A stretch of 64,000 nucleotides of DNA from Streptomyces viridochromogenes DSM 40736. Lineage in GTDB: Bacteria; Actinomycetota; Actinomycetes; Streptomycetales; Streptomycetaceae. The stretch is taken from positions 1,239,577 to 1,303,576 of the forward strand of contig NZ_GG657757.1 of the NCBI RefSeq assembly GCF_000158955.1, read 5' to 3'. The notes beneath the pieces are model-generated. The model was not told the origin of the DNA. It did not search any database and saw only the letters and a list, made by a program, of their open reading frames with translations. Shown here one piece after another: positions 1 through 8,937 of the stretch. How positions within the stretch are numbered: the stretch's first letter is position 1; every line of letters begins with the position of its first letter. Position numbers and translations under genes: made by a program.

Positions 1-1
1 C

Positions 2-1153
2 ACCCAGCAAGGCATGCGCCGCCGCAACCTCGCCCGGGTGATGCACGCCGTCAGCGCCGAAGGGCCGCTGTCCCGGGCCGCCGTCGCCTCGCGGATCGGT
101 CTGACCCGGGCCGCGGTGTCGACGCTCGTCGACGAACTCATCCGCTCGGGGCTGCTCGAGGAGCTGGGTCCGGAGCGACCGGGGCGGGTGGGCCGCCCCG
201 GGTCGGCGCTCGCCGTCAGCGGGCGCGGACCCGCCGGGATCGGCGCGGAGGTCGGCGTCGACCACCTGGCGGTCTGCGCGGTCGACCTGCGCGGCCGGTT
301 GCGGTCGCAGGCGGTGCGGCAGGGACCGAACCGGGGCCGCTCCCCACGCCCGGTCGTCGAGGAACTCACCGAGCTGATACGCCGGGTCGTCGCCGAGGCG
401 GAGGACGAGGGCCTGTGGCCGGCGGGGCTCGCCGTGGCCGTGCCGGGTCTGGTGGCGCGCGACGCCCGGACCGTGGTCCGTGCCCCGAACCTCGACTGGC
501 AGGACACGGACCTCGGTGACCTGCTGCCGGCGGGCCTCCCGCTGACCGTGGACAACGAGGCCAACTTCGGCGCGCTTGCGGAACTCTGGCTGGGCGACGG
601 CACACCGCGTGACTTCCTGCACGTGTCGGCGGAGATCGGTATCGGTGCGGCGGTCGTGGTGGACGGCGGACTGCTGCGCGGGACCCGCGGTTTCGCGGGC
701 GAGCTGGGACACGTGCCGGTCCGGCCGGACGGCCCGGAGTGCCCGTGCGGCGGGCGCGGGTGCCTGGAGCAGTACGCCGGCGAGGAAGCGGTGCTGCGTG
801 CGGCCGGACTGGAGCCGGACGAGGACCGGGTCGGGCTGCTCGCGGCGCGTGCCGCGGAGGGCGACGAGGACGTGGTCCGTGTGTTGCGCGACGCCGGTAC
901 CGCGCTCGGTGTCGCCCTGACCGGGGCGGTCAACCTGCTCGACCCGGAGCGCGTGGTGCTGGGCGGGGAGCTGTCCGGGCTGGCGCCCTGGCTGCTGCCC
1001 TCGCTGCGGAACGAGCTGGCGCGGCGCACGGCGGGCCCGGCCTGCCCCGTGTCCGTGTCCCGGCTGGGCCCGCAGGGGCCGCTGCTCGGGGCCGCGCACT
1101 CGGTCGTGCGGGCGGTGCTGGACGATCCCGCCACCGTCGCCGCGCGGGCATGA
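2..1153 (+). CDS. ROK-family transcriptional regulator (5' truncated)
   Basis: Sugar-responsive repressor of the ROK family, cut by the left window edge. The frame is already open at base 2 and reads T-Q-Q-G before the first visible Met at 14, so the true start lies outside. The visible 379 residues after that Met begin with a winged helix-turn-helix (about 5-60), followed by the sugar-kinase-like ROK fold. The structural zinc pattern CxCGxxGCxE reads CPCGGRGCLE near residue 244, and DNEANFGAL near 183 is the usual ROK loop. The effector sugar and target operon cannot be told from the window. A pure sugar kinase is unlikely because of the HTH. Confidence 0.93.
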   Translation, partial: TQQGMRRRNLARVMHAVSAEGPLSRAAVASRIGLTRAAVSTLVDELIRSGLLEELGPERPGRVGRPGSALAVSGRGPAGIGAEVGVDHLAVCAVDLRGRLRSQAVRQGPNRGRSPRPVVEELTELIRRVVAEAEDEGLWPAGLAVAVPGLVARDARTVVRAPNLDWQDTDLGDLLPAGLPLTVDNEANFGALAELWLGDGTPRDFLHVSAEIGIGAAVVVDGGLLRGTRGFAGELGHVPVRPDGPECPCGGRGCLEQYAGEEAVLRAAGLEPDEDRVGLLAARAAEGDEDVVRVLRDAGTALGVALTGAVNLLDPERVVLGGELSGLAPWLLPSLRNELARRTAGPACPVSVSRLGPQGPLLGAAHSVVRAVLDDPATVAARA

Positions 1154-1275
1154 GACCGGTCGTCAACTCCTCCCGGACAACGCCGGATCGAACTCGCGTG
1201 CCCCGGCACCTCACGTCCCGGTTACAAACCGCTCAACCTCTGGTTGCGGGCCGGTGAGCGGGCGACGATGGGACC

Positions 1276-1671
1276 ATGACCCTGGCCCAGCGCGCCCTGG
1301 AGCGCCTGCAGGCCTGGCCCGACCTGATGGCGGGCCCGGCGAGTTGCGGTACCGGACGGGCGCTCCGATCCGCCCGTGACGAGATAGTCCACTTCCACTC
1401 GACGCGGGACGTGGACCTCCACCTCACCCGCCGGGCCATCCAGCGCATCCACTACGACCTCGCGGGTTCGAGCGCGATCCACCTGGTTCCCGGCTCGTGC
1501 TGGGTGACGGTCCACCTCGACTGCTCGGCGGACGTCGACCTGCTGCTGGGCCTGGTCAGCATCGCCCTCAAGGCCCACCAGTCCCGGCCCGCTTCCGACG
1601 AGCCGCTACCCGCCCGGTGCAACTTCCACCGCGTCACGGTGCTTCCGCGTGACGTGGCGGCGGGCGGCTGA
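1276..1671 (+). CDS. DUF5519 (luciferase-domain family) protein
   Basis: A 131-residue soluble protein matching the small actinobacterial family called luciferase domain or DUF5519. The name is historical and implies no light production. It has no signal peptide or membrane segment. The central part holds H-F-H and alternating strand-like segments (EIVHFHSTRDVDLHL, SAIHLVPGSCWVTVHL) typical of the family. It ends three bases before the methyltransferase-NUDIX gene, so the two are probably co-transcribed. Function is not established. No strong ribosome binding site precedes the ATG, so the start is only the most likely one. Confidence 0.8.
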   Translation: MTLAQRALERLQAWPDLMAGPASCGTGRALRSARDEIVHFHSTRDVDLHLTRRAIQRIHYDLAGSSAIHLVPGSCWVTVHLDCSADVDLLLGLVSIALKAHQSRPASDEPLPARCNFHRVTVLPRDVAAGG

Positions 1672-1674
1672 GCC

Positions 1675-2850
1675 TTGGCGGCCCGACCGGAGGCGGTCAA
1701 CGCCGAGGCCTGGCGCGCGTACGGGGAACACCATCTGCGGCGCGGCACCGTGCTGCCCGAAGTGGCCGGGATCGGCTGGGGCTTCGAGGACGGGGGGCCG
1801 GGGACCGCGGTCCTCGGGGAGCTCACGGGCCGGCGCGTGCTGGACCTCGGGTGCGGTACGGCCCGCCACGCCGCCCATCTGGTCCGTGACCACGGCGCGC
1901 TGGTGGACGCGGTCGACGCCTCGCCCGGACAGCACGAGCGGGCGCGCGCCCGCTACGGGACCCTGCCCGGGCTGCGCCTGGTCCTGTCCGACGCCCTGGA
2001 GCATCTGCGCACGGCGGAGCCGTACGACGTCATCTACTCGGTCAACGCCGTCCCGTACATCGACCCGCACCGGCTGCTGCCCGCGCTCGCGGGGGCTCTC
2101 AAGCCGGGCGGCAGGCTCTGCTTCACCGTGCTGCACACGAACTCGCTGGGTGCGGGGCCGTCGCAGGGGGCCGCCGCCCGGCCGGAGACCCTGCGGCTGG
2201 CCGGCGGTGGTGGTGACGTGACCGTCCAGATGTGGGTCCTCGCCGAGGACCTCTGGACGGCCCTGCTCACCGAGCACGGGATGCGGGTGGAACACGTCGA
2301 CGTCCTCGACGCGCCCCAGGCCGCAAACCACGCGTCCTACCGGCTCTTCCAGGTGACACGGCCCCTGCGCCGCTCCTCCCGGCCGCGCACCGGGAAGCCG
2401 CCCGTGGCCCATGCCGCCCTCGGGGTCGGCGCCCTCCTGCACGGTCCCCGCGGGCTGCTCCTCGGACGGCACCGGCACGGCACGTGGGAGCTGCCCGGCG
2501 GGACCGTGGAGCCCGGCGAGTCCCTGCGGGAGGCGGTCGTGCGCGAACTCGGCGAGGAGACGGGCCTCGAGGCCCGCCCGGAGGACGTCCGGCTGCTCGG
2601 GACGCTCCTCGACGACGCGGGCGGTGTCGTACGGGTGACCGTGGCCGCCCGGGTCACGGCCTGGCGCGGCGAGCCGTCGGACCAGCCCGGGGAGAGCGTG
2701 GGCCGCTGGCGCTGGTTCGGTCTGGACCGCCTGCCGGAGGAGCTGTTCGTGTGCAGCGCGCAGGCGCTCACGGCCTGGCGGCCCGGCCTGCCGATCGACC
2801 ACGCGCCCGCTCGTTTCACGCCGTACGCCACTGGAACGGACGACAGCTGA
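1675..2850 (+). CDS. Methyltransferase-NUDIX hydrolase fusion protein
   Basis: A 391-residue two-domain protein. The N-terminal half is a class I SAM-dependent methyltransferase: motif [13 protein letters not shown] lies at about 55-66 and the post-motif D-A-V-D-A-S acidic loop at about 80. The C-terminal half (from about 245) is a NUDIX hydrolase whose box fits G-x5-E-x7-R-E-U-x-E-E-x-G-U at about 274-297. The start is a TTG three bases after the upstream stop, giving tight coupling. The substrate is unknown; the NUDIX half suggests cleavage of a nucleoside-diphosphate-type compound, possibly housecleaning of an alkylated nucleotide (inference). The architecture is seen in other Streptomyces as I recall. 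Confidence 0.88.
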   Translation: MAARPEAVNAEAWRAYGEHHLRRGTVLPEVAGIGWGFEDGGPGTAVLGELTGRRVLDLGCGTARHAAHLVRDHGALVDAVDASPGQHERARARYGTLPGLRLVLSDALEHLRTAEPYDVIYSVNAVPYIDPHRLLPALAGALKPGGRLCFTVLHTNSLGAGPSQGAAARPETLRLAGGGGDVTVQMWVLAEDLWTALLTEHGMRVEHVDVLDAPQAANHASYRLFQVTRPLRRSSRPRTGKPPVAHAALGVGALLHGPRGLLLGRHRHGTWELPGGTVEPGESLREAVVRELGEETGLEARPEDVRLLGTLLDDAGGVVRVTVAARVTAWRGEPSDQPGESVGRWRWFGLDRLPEELFVCSAQALTAWRPGLPIDHAPARFTPYATGTDDS

Positions 2851-2975
2851 AGCACCCGGAGGGGTACGTTTTCTCACCCGTTCCCGCGTAGTCGGCGCAG
2901 AGGTACTCCGTCCGCCCCCCGCTGTCTGCTGCACTTCCTCTGACAGTCGGAAAACCTGACGAGACATCAGGGGGC

Positions 2976-4218
2976 ATGGTGACAGGTCGTCACAAGCGAC
3001 GGGGAGCAGGCAGAACGGTCCTGGCGTTTCTCACGGCGTTCGGCGCGCTGGCCGGTGCGGCCCTGGTGGGGGCGGCACCGGCCGGCGCCGCCCAGGAGGC
3101 CGTCGCGGTCGCTCCGGGCGTGACGTACGAGCAGTTCGACATCCCCGCGGCCGCAGGGACGACGCACGCGCATGTGCTGAGCGTCGACCTGGACCATCCG
3201 CGTGTCCGGGTGGATCTGCTGTACCCCGGGGCGGTGGCCTCCCGCGCGGCGGTCTCGCGGATGGCCGACGGCCAGGGGGCCGTCGCCGGTGTCAACGGGG
3301 GACTTCTTCAACATCAGCGAGGCCCAGCACCCCGGCGTCGAGGCGACCGGCGCGAGCGTGGGGCCCGCGATCGCGGGCGGGCAGACACTGAAGGCGGCCG
3401 TGCCCGACGGCCAGCGCTTCGGGCCGGCGCTGCCGCCCGGCACGACCACCGAGGACGTGTTCGGCGTCGGCACCGACGGGCGTGCCCGGCTGGACCGACT
3501 GGCCCTCGACGGCTCGGTCCGTACCCCGGAGGCGCGGCTGCCGCTCGGCGGGCTCAATCAGTACGCGCTGCCGGTGGGTTCGGTCGGCGCGTTCACCACC
3601 GACTGGGGCGGCGTCTCGCGCGTGCGCGCCACCTGCGGCACGGACACCGACCGGGCCGCTCCGTGCAGCACGGACACGTACGAGGTGACGGTCCGGGGCG
3701 GCCGGGTCGTCTCGGCCGCCGACACCCCCGGCAGCGGCAGCATCAGCAAGGGCACGACCGTGCTGGTCGGCCGGGAGGGGGGTGCCCAGCAGCTGCGGAA
3801 GCTCTCCACCGGCGACGCGGTCGAGGTCGAGCACCGTCTCGTGGCGGCCGGGAACGGCGTGCCGTACCGGCTCGCCCTCGGCGGCTACCCGGTCCTCACG
3901 GGTGGGCGGCCGCTGCCGGGCCTGGACGACACGACCTCGGCCGTACGGACGGCCGTGGGCATCGCCGACGGCGGGCGGCGCATGCTGCTGCTGGCACTGG
4001 ACGGCGCGCCCGCCTACCGCAGCGGGCTGACGATCGCCGAAGTGGCCGCCGCCATGCGCCGGCTGGGCTCCGCGGACGCCTTCAGCCTGGACGGCGGCGG
4101 GTCGTCGACGCTGGTGGCCCGGAAGCCGGGCGCGAAGAGCGTCTCCGTACGCAACCACCCGAGCGGCGGCGCCGAACGGGCCGTCCCGAACGGCATCGGC
4201 GTGTTCTCGGGGTCCTGA
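2976..4218 (+). pseudogene. Secreted phosphodiester glycosidase (NAGPA-like), frameshifted
   Basis: Phosphodiester glycosidase family protein (NAGPA domain), which cleaves GlcNAc-phosphodiester-type bonds outside the cell. It begins with a Sec-type signal peptide (KRR then a hydrophobic stretch ending AAPAGAAQ). The reading frame breaks at 3297-3301: a run of five G gives VNGGLLQ, whereas four G would give the family motif VNGDFFN, after which the other frame continues intact to 4218 with FSLDGGGSSTLV near the end. Corrected length is about 413 residues. One extra base in a G run is the only lesion, so a sequencing error is as likely as a real mutation. The gene is transcribed alone. Confidence 0.82.
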
Positions 4219-4220
4219 CC

Positions 4221-4415
4221 TCAGGGCCGCAGACTGCTGACGATGTCCGCCGTCGCCGTGAGCCCGCTCTGGATGGAGGGGGCGATGCTCGTGCTGGCCA
4301 GGTAGAAGCCGAGCATCAGGCAGACCAGCGCATGGGAGACCTTCAGCCCGCCGCTGCGCAGGAAGATCAGCGTCAGGATCAAGAGCAGCAGCACCACAGA
4401 GATGGAAATGGCCAT
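4221..4415 (-). CDS. Small conserved membrane protein
   Basis: A 64-residue protein beginning MAISISVV, with two hydrophobic segments (about 2-19 and 31-48) separated by an R-S-G-G-L-K loop. A GGAGGAG ribosome site sits six bases before this ATG, which is why it is preferred over the Met six codons upstream. It is convergent with the glycosidase gene, the two stops lying only a few bases apart. I recognise it as a protein that recurs in Streptomyces genomes but know of no function. Confidence 0.7.
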   Translation of the reverse strand: MAISISVVLLLLILTLIFLRSGGLKVSHALVCLMLGFYLASTSIAPSIQSGLTATADIVSSLRP

Positions 4416-4526
4416 CGTCAACTCCTCCGCCACGCCGCCATGTCCGGTTCACGGCGTTCGGCCGTAAGTGTGGCGTAGCGGAGGGTTCGTCCGGGCGGCT
4501 GACCTGTCCGCCGAACGTGTGATGTC

Positions 4527-5399
4527 CTACCGGTCCCGCACCGCCCGCCGGGTGTCGAGGAACTCCTCCAGTCCGGCGAGGTCGTCGGTGTTGAGGAAGT
4601 CGACGTCCGCGGCGAGCAGTTCGCCCCACAGCGCGTCGCGGGCGGGTCCGGCCAGGTCCGGGGTGGCCCAGAACCGCACTTTCTGCCCCCGCCGGTGCGC
4701 GGTGCGGACGATGCCCCGCAGCTTCTCCCGTTCGGCGTCCGGGAACGCGCCCACGCCCTGCCAGGTGAAGTTGAGTGTCCAGTTGTCGCTGATCAGCGGG
4801 ATGAAGGAGGCCGGCGCAGGGCTGCCGAGGTCGGCGAGGCGGCCGTCGTAGAAGGCGCGCCGGACGGTTTGCGCCTCCATGGGCGCGCGGGCCGCGCGGT
4901 CGCCCGAGACGACGGCGGTGACGGGGCCGTGCCGGACGTGGCCGTGGGCGTACGTCGTGAACAGGTGCCGGTAGCGCCCGAGGTGGCGGTCGAGTTCGCG
5001 GTACGTCGACGCGCCCTCGGTCTTGATGTCGACGAGGAGCTGCAGCGACCCGCGGTACCCCCGGTACACGCGGCCGCGGTTGGCCCGGACGCGCGCGGCG
5101 AGGGGGTCGAGGTAGAGGGATTCGAGGGTCCGCGCCGGGTCGAGGTCCTCAGGGTCGTGGGCGACGAGGAGCTGGTCGCCGACGAGGTGGACGTCGGCTT
5201 CGACGCTGCCGAACCGGTGGTCCAGGGCGTCGAGCAGGGGGCGTGGGTGCTCGTAGTCGTTGTGGGCGTGGGCGCGCCACAACGGACGGGTCCCGTGACC
5301 CCGTTCGCCCGCCGTCGCGGGGCCGGCGGGGAGGGCGACCGAGCCCGCGAGGGCGGCGCCGAGCGTGGTGAGGGCTCTGCGACGGGTGGTGAGGGCCAT
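4527..5399 (-). CDS. Exported glycerophosphodiester phosphodiesterase/PI-PLC-like protein
   Basis: Predicted 290-residue exported phosphodiesterase with the TIM-barrel fold shared by glycerophosphodiester phosphodiesterases and PI-specific phospholipase C. A twin-arginine-type signal opens the protein (TTRRRALTTLG, hydrophobic run, AGPATA). The catalytic pattern is visible: AHAHNDY near 42, GSVEADVHL near 63, AHDPEDLD near 76, and ISDNW and FWATPD later in the barrel. An AGGGAGG site lies upstream of the chosen ATG; the frame is open further upstream but without signal-peptide logic. It is a single gene ending before a strong hairpin shared with the next operon. Likely substrate: glycerophosphodiesters or phosphoinositides at the cell surface. 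Confidence 0.85.
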   Translation of the reverse strand: MALTTRRRALTTLGAALAGSVALPAGPATAGERGHGTRPLWRAHAHNDYEHPRPLLDALDHRFGSVEADVHLVGDQLLVAHDPEDLDPARTLESLYLDPLAARVRANRGRVYRGYRGSLQLLVDIKTEGASTYRELDRHLGRYRHLFTTYAHGHVRHGPVTAVVSGDRAARAPMEAQTVRRAFYDGRLADLGSPAPASFIPLISDNWTLNFTWQGVGAFPDAEREKLRGIVRTAHRRGQKVRFWATPDLAGPARDALWGELLAADVDFLNTDDLAGLEEFLDTRRAVRDR

Positions 5400-5530
5400 G
5401 CTCTGCCTCCCTGGAAGTGCCGTACGGGAACCCTGCGAGTATGGGGTCCCGGCAGGTCCAAGGAGCAGGCCCGCGCGTGGAGTTGGCCGGACTGCCGCCC
5501 GGCGTTCACTTCGCCCGAGGGGGCTGCACG

Positions 5531-5560
5531 AAAAGGCCCGCCCCAGGTGGGGCGGGCTTT
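5531..5560. terminator. Rho-independent terminator hairpin
   Basis: A near-perfect inverted repeat with arms AAAGGCCCGCCCC and GGGGCGGGCTTT around a short AGGT loop. A flanking A run on one side and T run on the other let it work in both directions. It lies 24 bases after the stop of the acyl-CoA dehydrogenase operon, which reads leftward, and is the natural end of that transcript. Confidence 0.8.
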
Positions 5561-5584
5561 CCGCGGCCGTGAGCCAGGTGTACG

Positions 5585-6703
5585 TCAGGGGGCCTGGAGG
5601 TCGACCAGTGCGGCCAGTGCCTCCCGGTGGGCGCCCGCCGTGCCGTACGCGATCGAGTCGGCCTTGGCGCGCTTCAGGTACAGGTGCACCGGGTGCTCCC
5701 ACGTCATGCCGATGCCGCCGTGCAGTTGCAGGGCTTCCTCGGCGGCGTGGACGGCCACGGGCGCCGCGAAGGCCTGGGCGACGGCGACCGCCACGTCGGC
5801 GTCCTCGCCGGTGGACAGCGCGTCGGCGGCGTTGCGGGCGGCCGCGCGGAGGTTGACGACCTCCAGCCACAGCTGGGCCAGCCGGTGTTTGAGCGCCTGG
5901 AAGCCGCCGACGGGCCGGTTGAACTGCTTGCGTTCCTTCAGGTAGCGGACGGTCTCGGTCAGCGTCCACTCGGCGAGGCCGGACTGTTCGGAGGCGAGCA
6001 GCCCGGCGCCCGCGCGCAGGGCACGGCGTACGGCGGGTTCGGCGTCGCCCAGGAGGTGGCCGGTGGCGCCGTCGAGGGTGACGGTGGCGAGCGGCCGGGT
6101 CAGGTCCAGGGAGACCTGGGGCGTGACGGTCGCGGCCGTGGCGTCGACCGCGTACAGCCCGCCGTCGTCCGCGGGTACGAGCAGCACGTCGGCGGCGCCG
6201 GCGTCGGCGACGCCGGTCACCTCACCGCGCAGCGCCCCGCCTTCGTGGCGTACGGCCTTGTACGCCCCGCCCGGCGCGACGTTCAGCGCGACCGCGAGGG
6301 CGCCGATCCTGCGCCCCGACGCCAGTTCGCCGAGGAGCTCGTCGGCGATGGGGGTCCCCCCGCTCGAGCGGAGCCGAGAGTGGGGGAAGGCCAGCAGGGC
6401 CTCGGTCGCGACGACGGCACTCGTCAGGTACGGCACGGGCGCGACGGCCCGGCCCAGCTCCTCCAGGACGACCGCGGCCTCGCGGTGGGTGGCGCCCTGA
6501 CCGCCCAGGGACTCCGGGACCAGGAGACCGGCGAGGCCCATGCCGTCGGCCAGCGCCTTCCACGCCGCGCGGTCGTGCGGGGCACCGGACTCCGTGCGGG
6601 CGATCACGCCGGGCGCGTCGCAGTGGTCGGCGAGCAGGTCGCGGACGGCGGCGCGCAGCGCCTCTTCCTCCTCCGAGTACAGCAGATCGGGCTGTGCGCT
6701 CAT
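5585..6703 (-). CDS. Acyl-CoA dehydrogenase family protein, with in-frame repeat insertion
   Basis: A 372-residue flavoprotein of the acyl-CoA dehydrogenase family, which introduces an alpha-beta double bond into an acyl-CoA. The helical N domain (DGMGLAGLLVPESLGGQG, about 52-69), middle sheet and C-terminal helices (QFNRPVGGFQALKHRLAQ; HGGIGMTWEHPVHLYLKR) are all present. Its start overlaps the stop of the upstream dehydrogenase by four bases, so the two are coupled and probably form a heteromeric enzyme. About 13 residues (PHSRLRSSGGTPI) near residue 112 are encoded by a copy of a Streptomyces intergenic repeat and have no counterpart in the fold; see the repeat entry at 6350. Exact substrate unknown. 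Confidence 0.92.
   Translation of the reverse strand: MSAQPDLLYSEEEEALRAAVRDLLADHCDAPGVIARTESGAPHDRAAWKALADGMGLAGLLVPESLGGQGATHREAAVVLEELGRAVAPVPYLTSAVVATEALLAFPHSRLRSSGGTPIADELLGELASGRRIGALAVALNVAPGGAYKAVRHEGGALRGEVTGVADAGAADVLLVPADDGGLYAVDATAATVTPQVSLDLTRPLATVTLDGATGHLLGDAEPAVRRALRAGAGLLASEQSGLAEWTLTETVRYLKERKQFNRPVGGFQALKHRLAQLWLEVVNLRAAARNAADALSTGEDADVAVAVAQAFAAPVAVHAAEEALQLHGGIGMTWEHPVHLYLKRAKADSIAYGTAGAHREALAALVDLQAP
6350..6387. repeat. Streptomyces palindromic repeat inserted in frame inside a CDS
   Basis: GGGGGTCCCCCC is followed by GCTCGAGCGGAGCCGAGAG and TGGGGGA, a dispersed element usually found between Streptomyces genes. Here it lies within the acyl-CoA dehydrogenase gene and is read through without a stop or frameshift. 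A related copy lies at 61827-61864. Element identity is by recognition of the pattern; the comparison was by eye. Confidence 0.7.
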
Positions 6704-7884
6704 CGGGTCAGGTCCTTCCAGGCGACGTCCTTGTCGGTGCGCGGTTCGGCGGGCAGGCCGAGGACGCGCTCGGCGACGATGTTCAGCAGGACCTCGGTGG
6801 TCCCGCCCTCGATGCTGTTGCCCTTGGAGCGCAGGTAGCGGTAGCCGGCCTCGCGGCCGGTGAAGTCGACCAGTTCCGGGCGGCGCATGGTCCAGTCGTC
6901 GTACGACAGCCCCTCCTCGCCGAGGAGTTCGACCTCCAGGCCGCTGATCTCCTGGTTGAGGCGGGCGAAGGCCAGCTTCATGCCGGCGCCCTCGGGGCCG
7001 GGCTGGCCCGCGACGAGCTGCTGGCGCAGGCGTTCGGCGGTGAGGCGGGCGACCTCGGACTCGACCCAGAGCTTCAGCAGCCGCTGGTGCAGGTCGTGGG
7101 TGCGCAGCTCGGGGCGTTCGCGCCAGGTCCTGGCGGCCGGTCCGATCATGCCGCCCTCGCGGGGCAGCCGCATGCCGCCGATGGCGACGCGTTCGTTGTT
7201 GAGCGTGGTCTGCGCGACGCGCCAGCCGTCGCCGATCTCGCCGAGGCGGCGGGAGTCGGGGATGCGGACGTCGGTGAGGAAGACCTCGTTGAACTCGGCC
7301 TCACCGGTGATCTGCCGCAGCGGCCGGACCTCGACGCCGGGGTCGGTCATGTCGCAGACGAAGTAGGTGATGCCGGCGTGCTTGGGCACGTCCGGGTCGG
7401 TGCGGGCGATGAGGATGGCCCAGCGGGAGTTGTGCGCCCCGGAGGTCCACACCTTCTGCCCGTTCACCACCCAGTCACCGTCGTCCTGCCGGACGGCACG
7501 GGTGCCGAGCGCCGCGAGGTCGGAGCCGGCGCCGGGCTCGCTGAACAGCTGGCACCAGACCTCCTCGCCGGTCCACAGCGGCCGCAGAAAGCGCCGCTTC
7601 TGCTCCTCGGTGCCGTACTTGAGGATCGTCGGGGCGGCCATGCCGAGCCCGATGCCGTTGCGGCGCGAGTCGTTGTCGGGGGCGCCGGCCGCCTCCAGCT
7701 CGGCGTCCACGACGGCCTGGAGGGAACGGGGCGCACCGAGTCCGCCGAGACCTTCCGGGTAGTGCACCCATGCCAGCCCGGCGTCGAAGCGGGCCCGGAG
7801 GAAGTCCAGGCGGTCGGTCGAGGCCGGCGGCAGGGCGGCCAGCAACTCCCGTGTACGACGGCGCAGTTCCTCGGCACTGCTCAT
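6700..7884 (-). CDS. Acyl-CoA dehydrogenase family protein
   Basis: A 394-residue acyl-CoA dehydrogenase. Family signatures are clear: WCQLFSEPGAGSDLA (about 109-123, FAD/substrate contact), WVVNGQKVWTSGAHNSRW (about 136-153) and the C-terminal SIEGGTTEVLLNIVAERVLGLP (split over about 356-378). It is the middle gene of a minus-strand operon with four-base overlaps on both sides, which indicates translational coupling with the quinone-oxidoreductase-like gene and the second dehydrogenase. Paired dehydrogenase genes of this kind are known for steroid or branched-chain acyl-CoA oxidation; the actual substrate is not evident. Confidence 0.93.
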   Translation of the reverse strand: MSSAEELRRRTRELLAALPPASTDRLDFLRARFDAGLAWVHYPEGLGGLGAPRSLQAVVDAELEAAGAPDNDSRRNGIGLGMAAPTILKYGTEEQKRRFLRPLWTGEEVWCQLFSEPGAGSDLAALGTRAVRQDDGDWVVNGQKVWTSGAHNSRWAILIARTDPDVPKHAGITYFVCDMTDPGVEVRPLRQITGEAEFNEVFLTDVRIPDSRRLGEIGDGWRVAQTTLNNERVAIGGMRLPREGGMIGPAARTWRERPELRTHDLHQRLLKLWVESEVARLTAERLRQQLVAGQPGPEGAGMKLAFARLNQEISGLEVELLGEEGLSYDDWTMRRPELVDFTGREAGYRYLRSKGNSIEGGTTEVLLNIVAERVLGLPAEPRTDKDVAWKDLTR

Positions 7885-8849
7885 GCTGCTGCCTCCTCCA
7901 TGACGACGGCGACCCGGCCGGTGGTGAGTCCGTCCGCGACCTTCTGCACGGCCGCGGCGGCCCCGGCGAGCGGCACCCGCTCGCTCACCAGCGGCTTGAT
8001 CGCGCCCCGGGCGGCCAGGTCGGTGAGCTGCTCGTGGCAGTGCTGGACCAGCTTCGGGTTCTTGGTGTTGTACAGGCCCCAGTGCAGCCCCAGGATGGAG
8101 TAGTTCTTCACCAGGGCGTGGTTCAGGCCGGGGCTGGGGATCGTGCCGCTGGCGAAGCCGACGACCACGATGCGCCCCTCGAAGGCGACGACCTTGGCGG
8201 ACTGGGCGTAGGCCTCGCCGCCGACCGGGTCGTAGATCACGTCGGCGCCCCGGCCGCCGGTGGCCTCCTTGACGGCGGCGACGACGTCCTCGGCGCGCCG
8301 GTCGATCACGACGTCGCAGCCCAGCTCACGGGCGACGGCCGCCTTCCCGGAGCCGCCGACGACACCGATGACGGTGGCGCCGGCGGCCTTCCCGAGCTGC
8401 ACGGCCGCGCTGCCGACCCCTCCAGCGGCAGCGTGGACGAGCAGGGTCTCCCCCGCCTCCAGACCGGCCCGGCGGTGCAGACCGAACCAGCCCGTCTGGT
8501 ACCCGATGTGCAGGGCGGCGGCCTCCGCGTCGTCCAGGGCGTCCGGCGCCGGCAGCAAGGCGGCGGAGTCGGCGACGGCGTACTCGGCGAAGCCGCCGTG
8601 CGGCAGTGCCGGGTTGGCGATCACCCGGCGGCCGTCCTCGGTCTCGCCGCAGATCTCCACGCCCGGGGTGAACGGCAGCGGCGGCCTGACCTGGTACTGA
8701 CCCCGGCACAGCAGCGCGTCGGGGAAGTTGATGTTCGCGGCGCGCACCTTCAGCAGGACCTGGCCGTCACCGGGCGTGGGCGGCTCGGCGTCCTCGAGCC
8801 GCATCACCTCGCTCGGCTCGCCGTTCTCGTGCACGTGCCATGCCTGCAT
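7881..8849 (-). CDS. NADPH:quinone oxidoreductase-like protein (MDR family)
   Basis: A 322-residue zinc-independent medium-chain dehydrogenase/reductase. The GroES-like N domain (NINFPDALLCRGQYQ, about 42-56) is followed by a Rossmann fold with LVHAAAGGVGSAAVQLGK at about 137-154, the NADPH-binding A-x-x-G-x-x-G pattern. The start is the ATG of MQAWHV, preceded by GGAGG at good spacing; a longer upstream extension was rejected. It is the first gene of the operon, overlapping the next by four bases. Substrate may be an enoyl-CoA or quinone; the operon with two acyl-CoA dehydrogenases favours a role in lipid or acyl-CoA breakdown. Confidence 0.9.
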   Translation of the reverse strand: MQAWHVHENGEPSEVMRLEDAEPPTPGDGQVLLKVRAANINFPDALLCRGQYQVRPPLPFTPGVEICGETEDGRRVIANPALPHGGFAEYAVADSAALLPAPDALDDAEAAALHIGYQTGWFGLHRRAGLEAGETLLVHAAAGGVGSAAVQLGKAAGATVIGVVGGSGKAAVARELGCDVVIDRRAEDVVAAVKEATGGRGADVIYDPVGGEAYAQSAKVVAFEGRIVVVGFASGTIPSPGLNHALVKNYSILGLHWGLYNTKNPKLVQHCHEQLTDLAARGAIKPLVSERVPLAGAAAAVQKVADGLTTGRVAVVMEEAAA

Positions 8850-8900
8850 GCGGTGCCTCCACGGGGGACTGCTTCGTCTGACCGGGGTCGTTCGCATACT

Positions 8901-8912
8901 AAGCGGTCGCTT
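8901..8912. promoter_or_regulatory. Candidate TetR-type operator AAGCGGTCGCTT
   Basis: A perfect inverted repeat, AAGCG-GT-CGCTT, sits 51 bases upstream of the quinone-oxidoreductase/acyl-CoA dehydrogenase operon. Palindromes of this AAGCG..CGCTT type precede many acyl-CoA dehydrogenase operons in actinobacteria and are bound by TetR regulators. The regulator for this one is not next to it. Inference from position and symmetry only. Confidence 0.5.
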
Positions 8913-8937
8913 GCCGATCAGGGAACAGTCAGATGCG

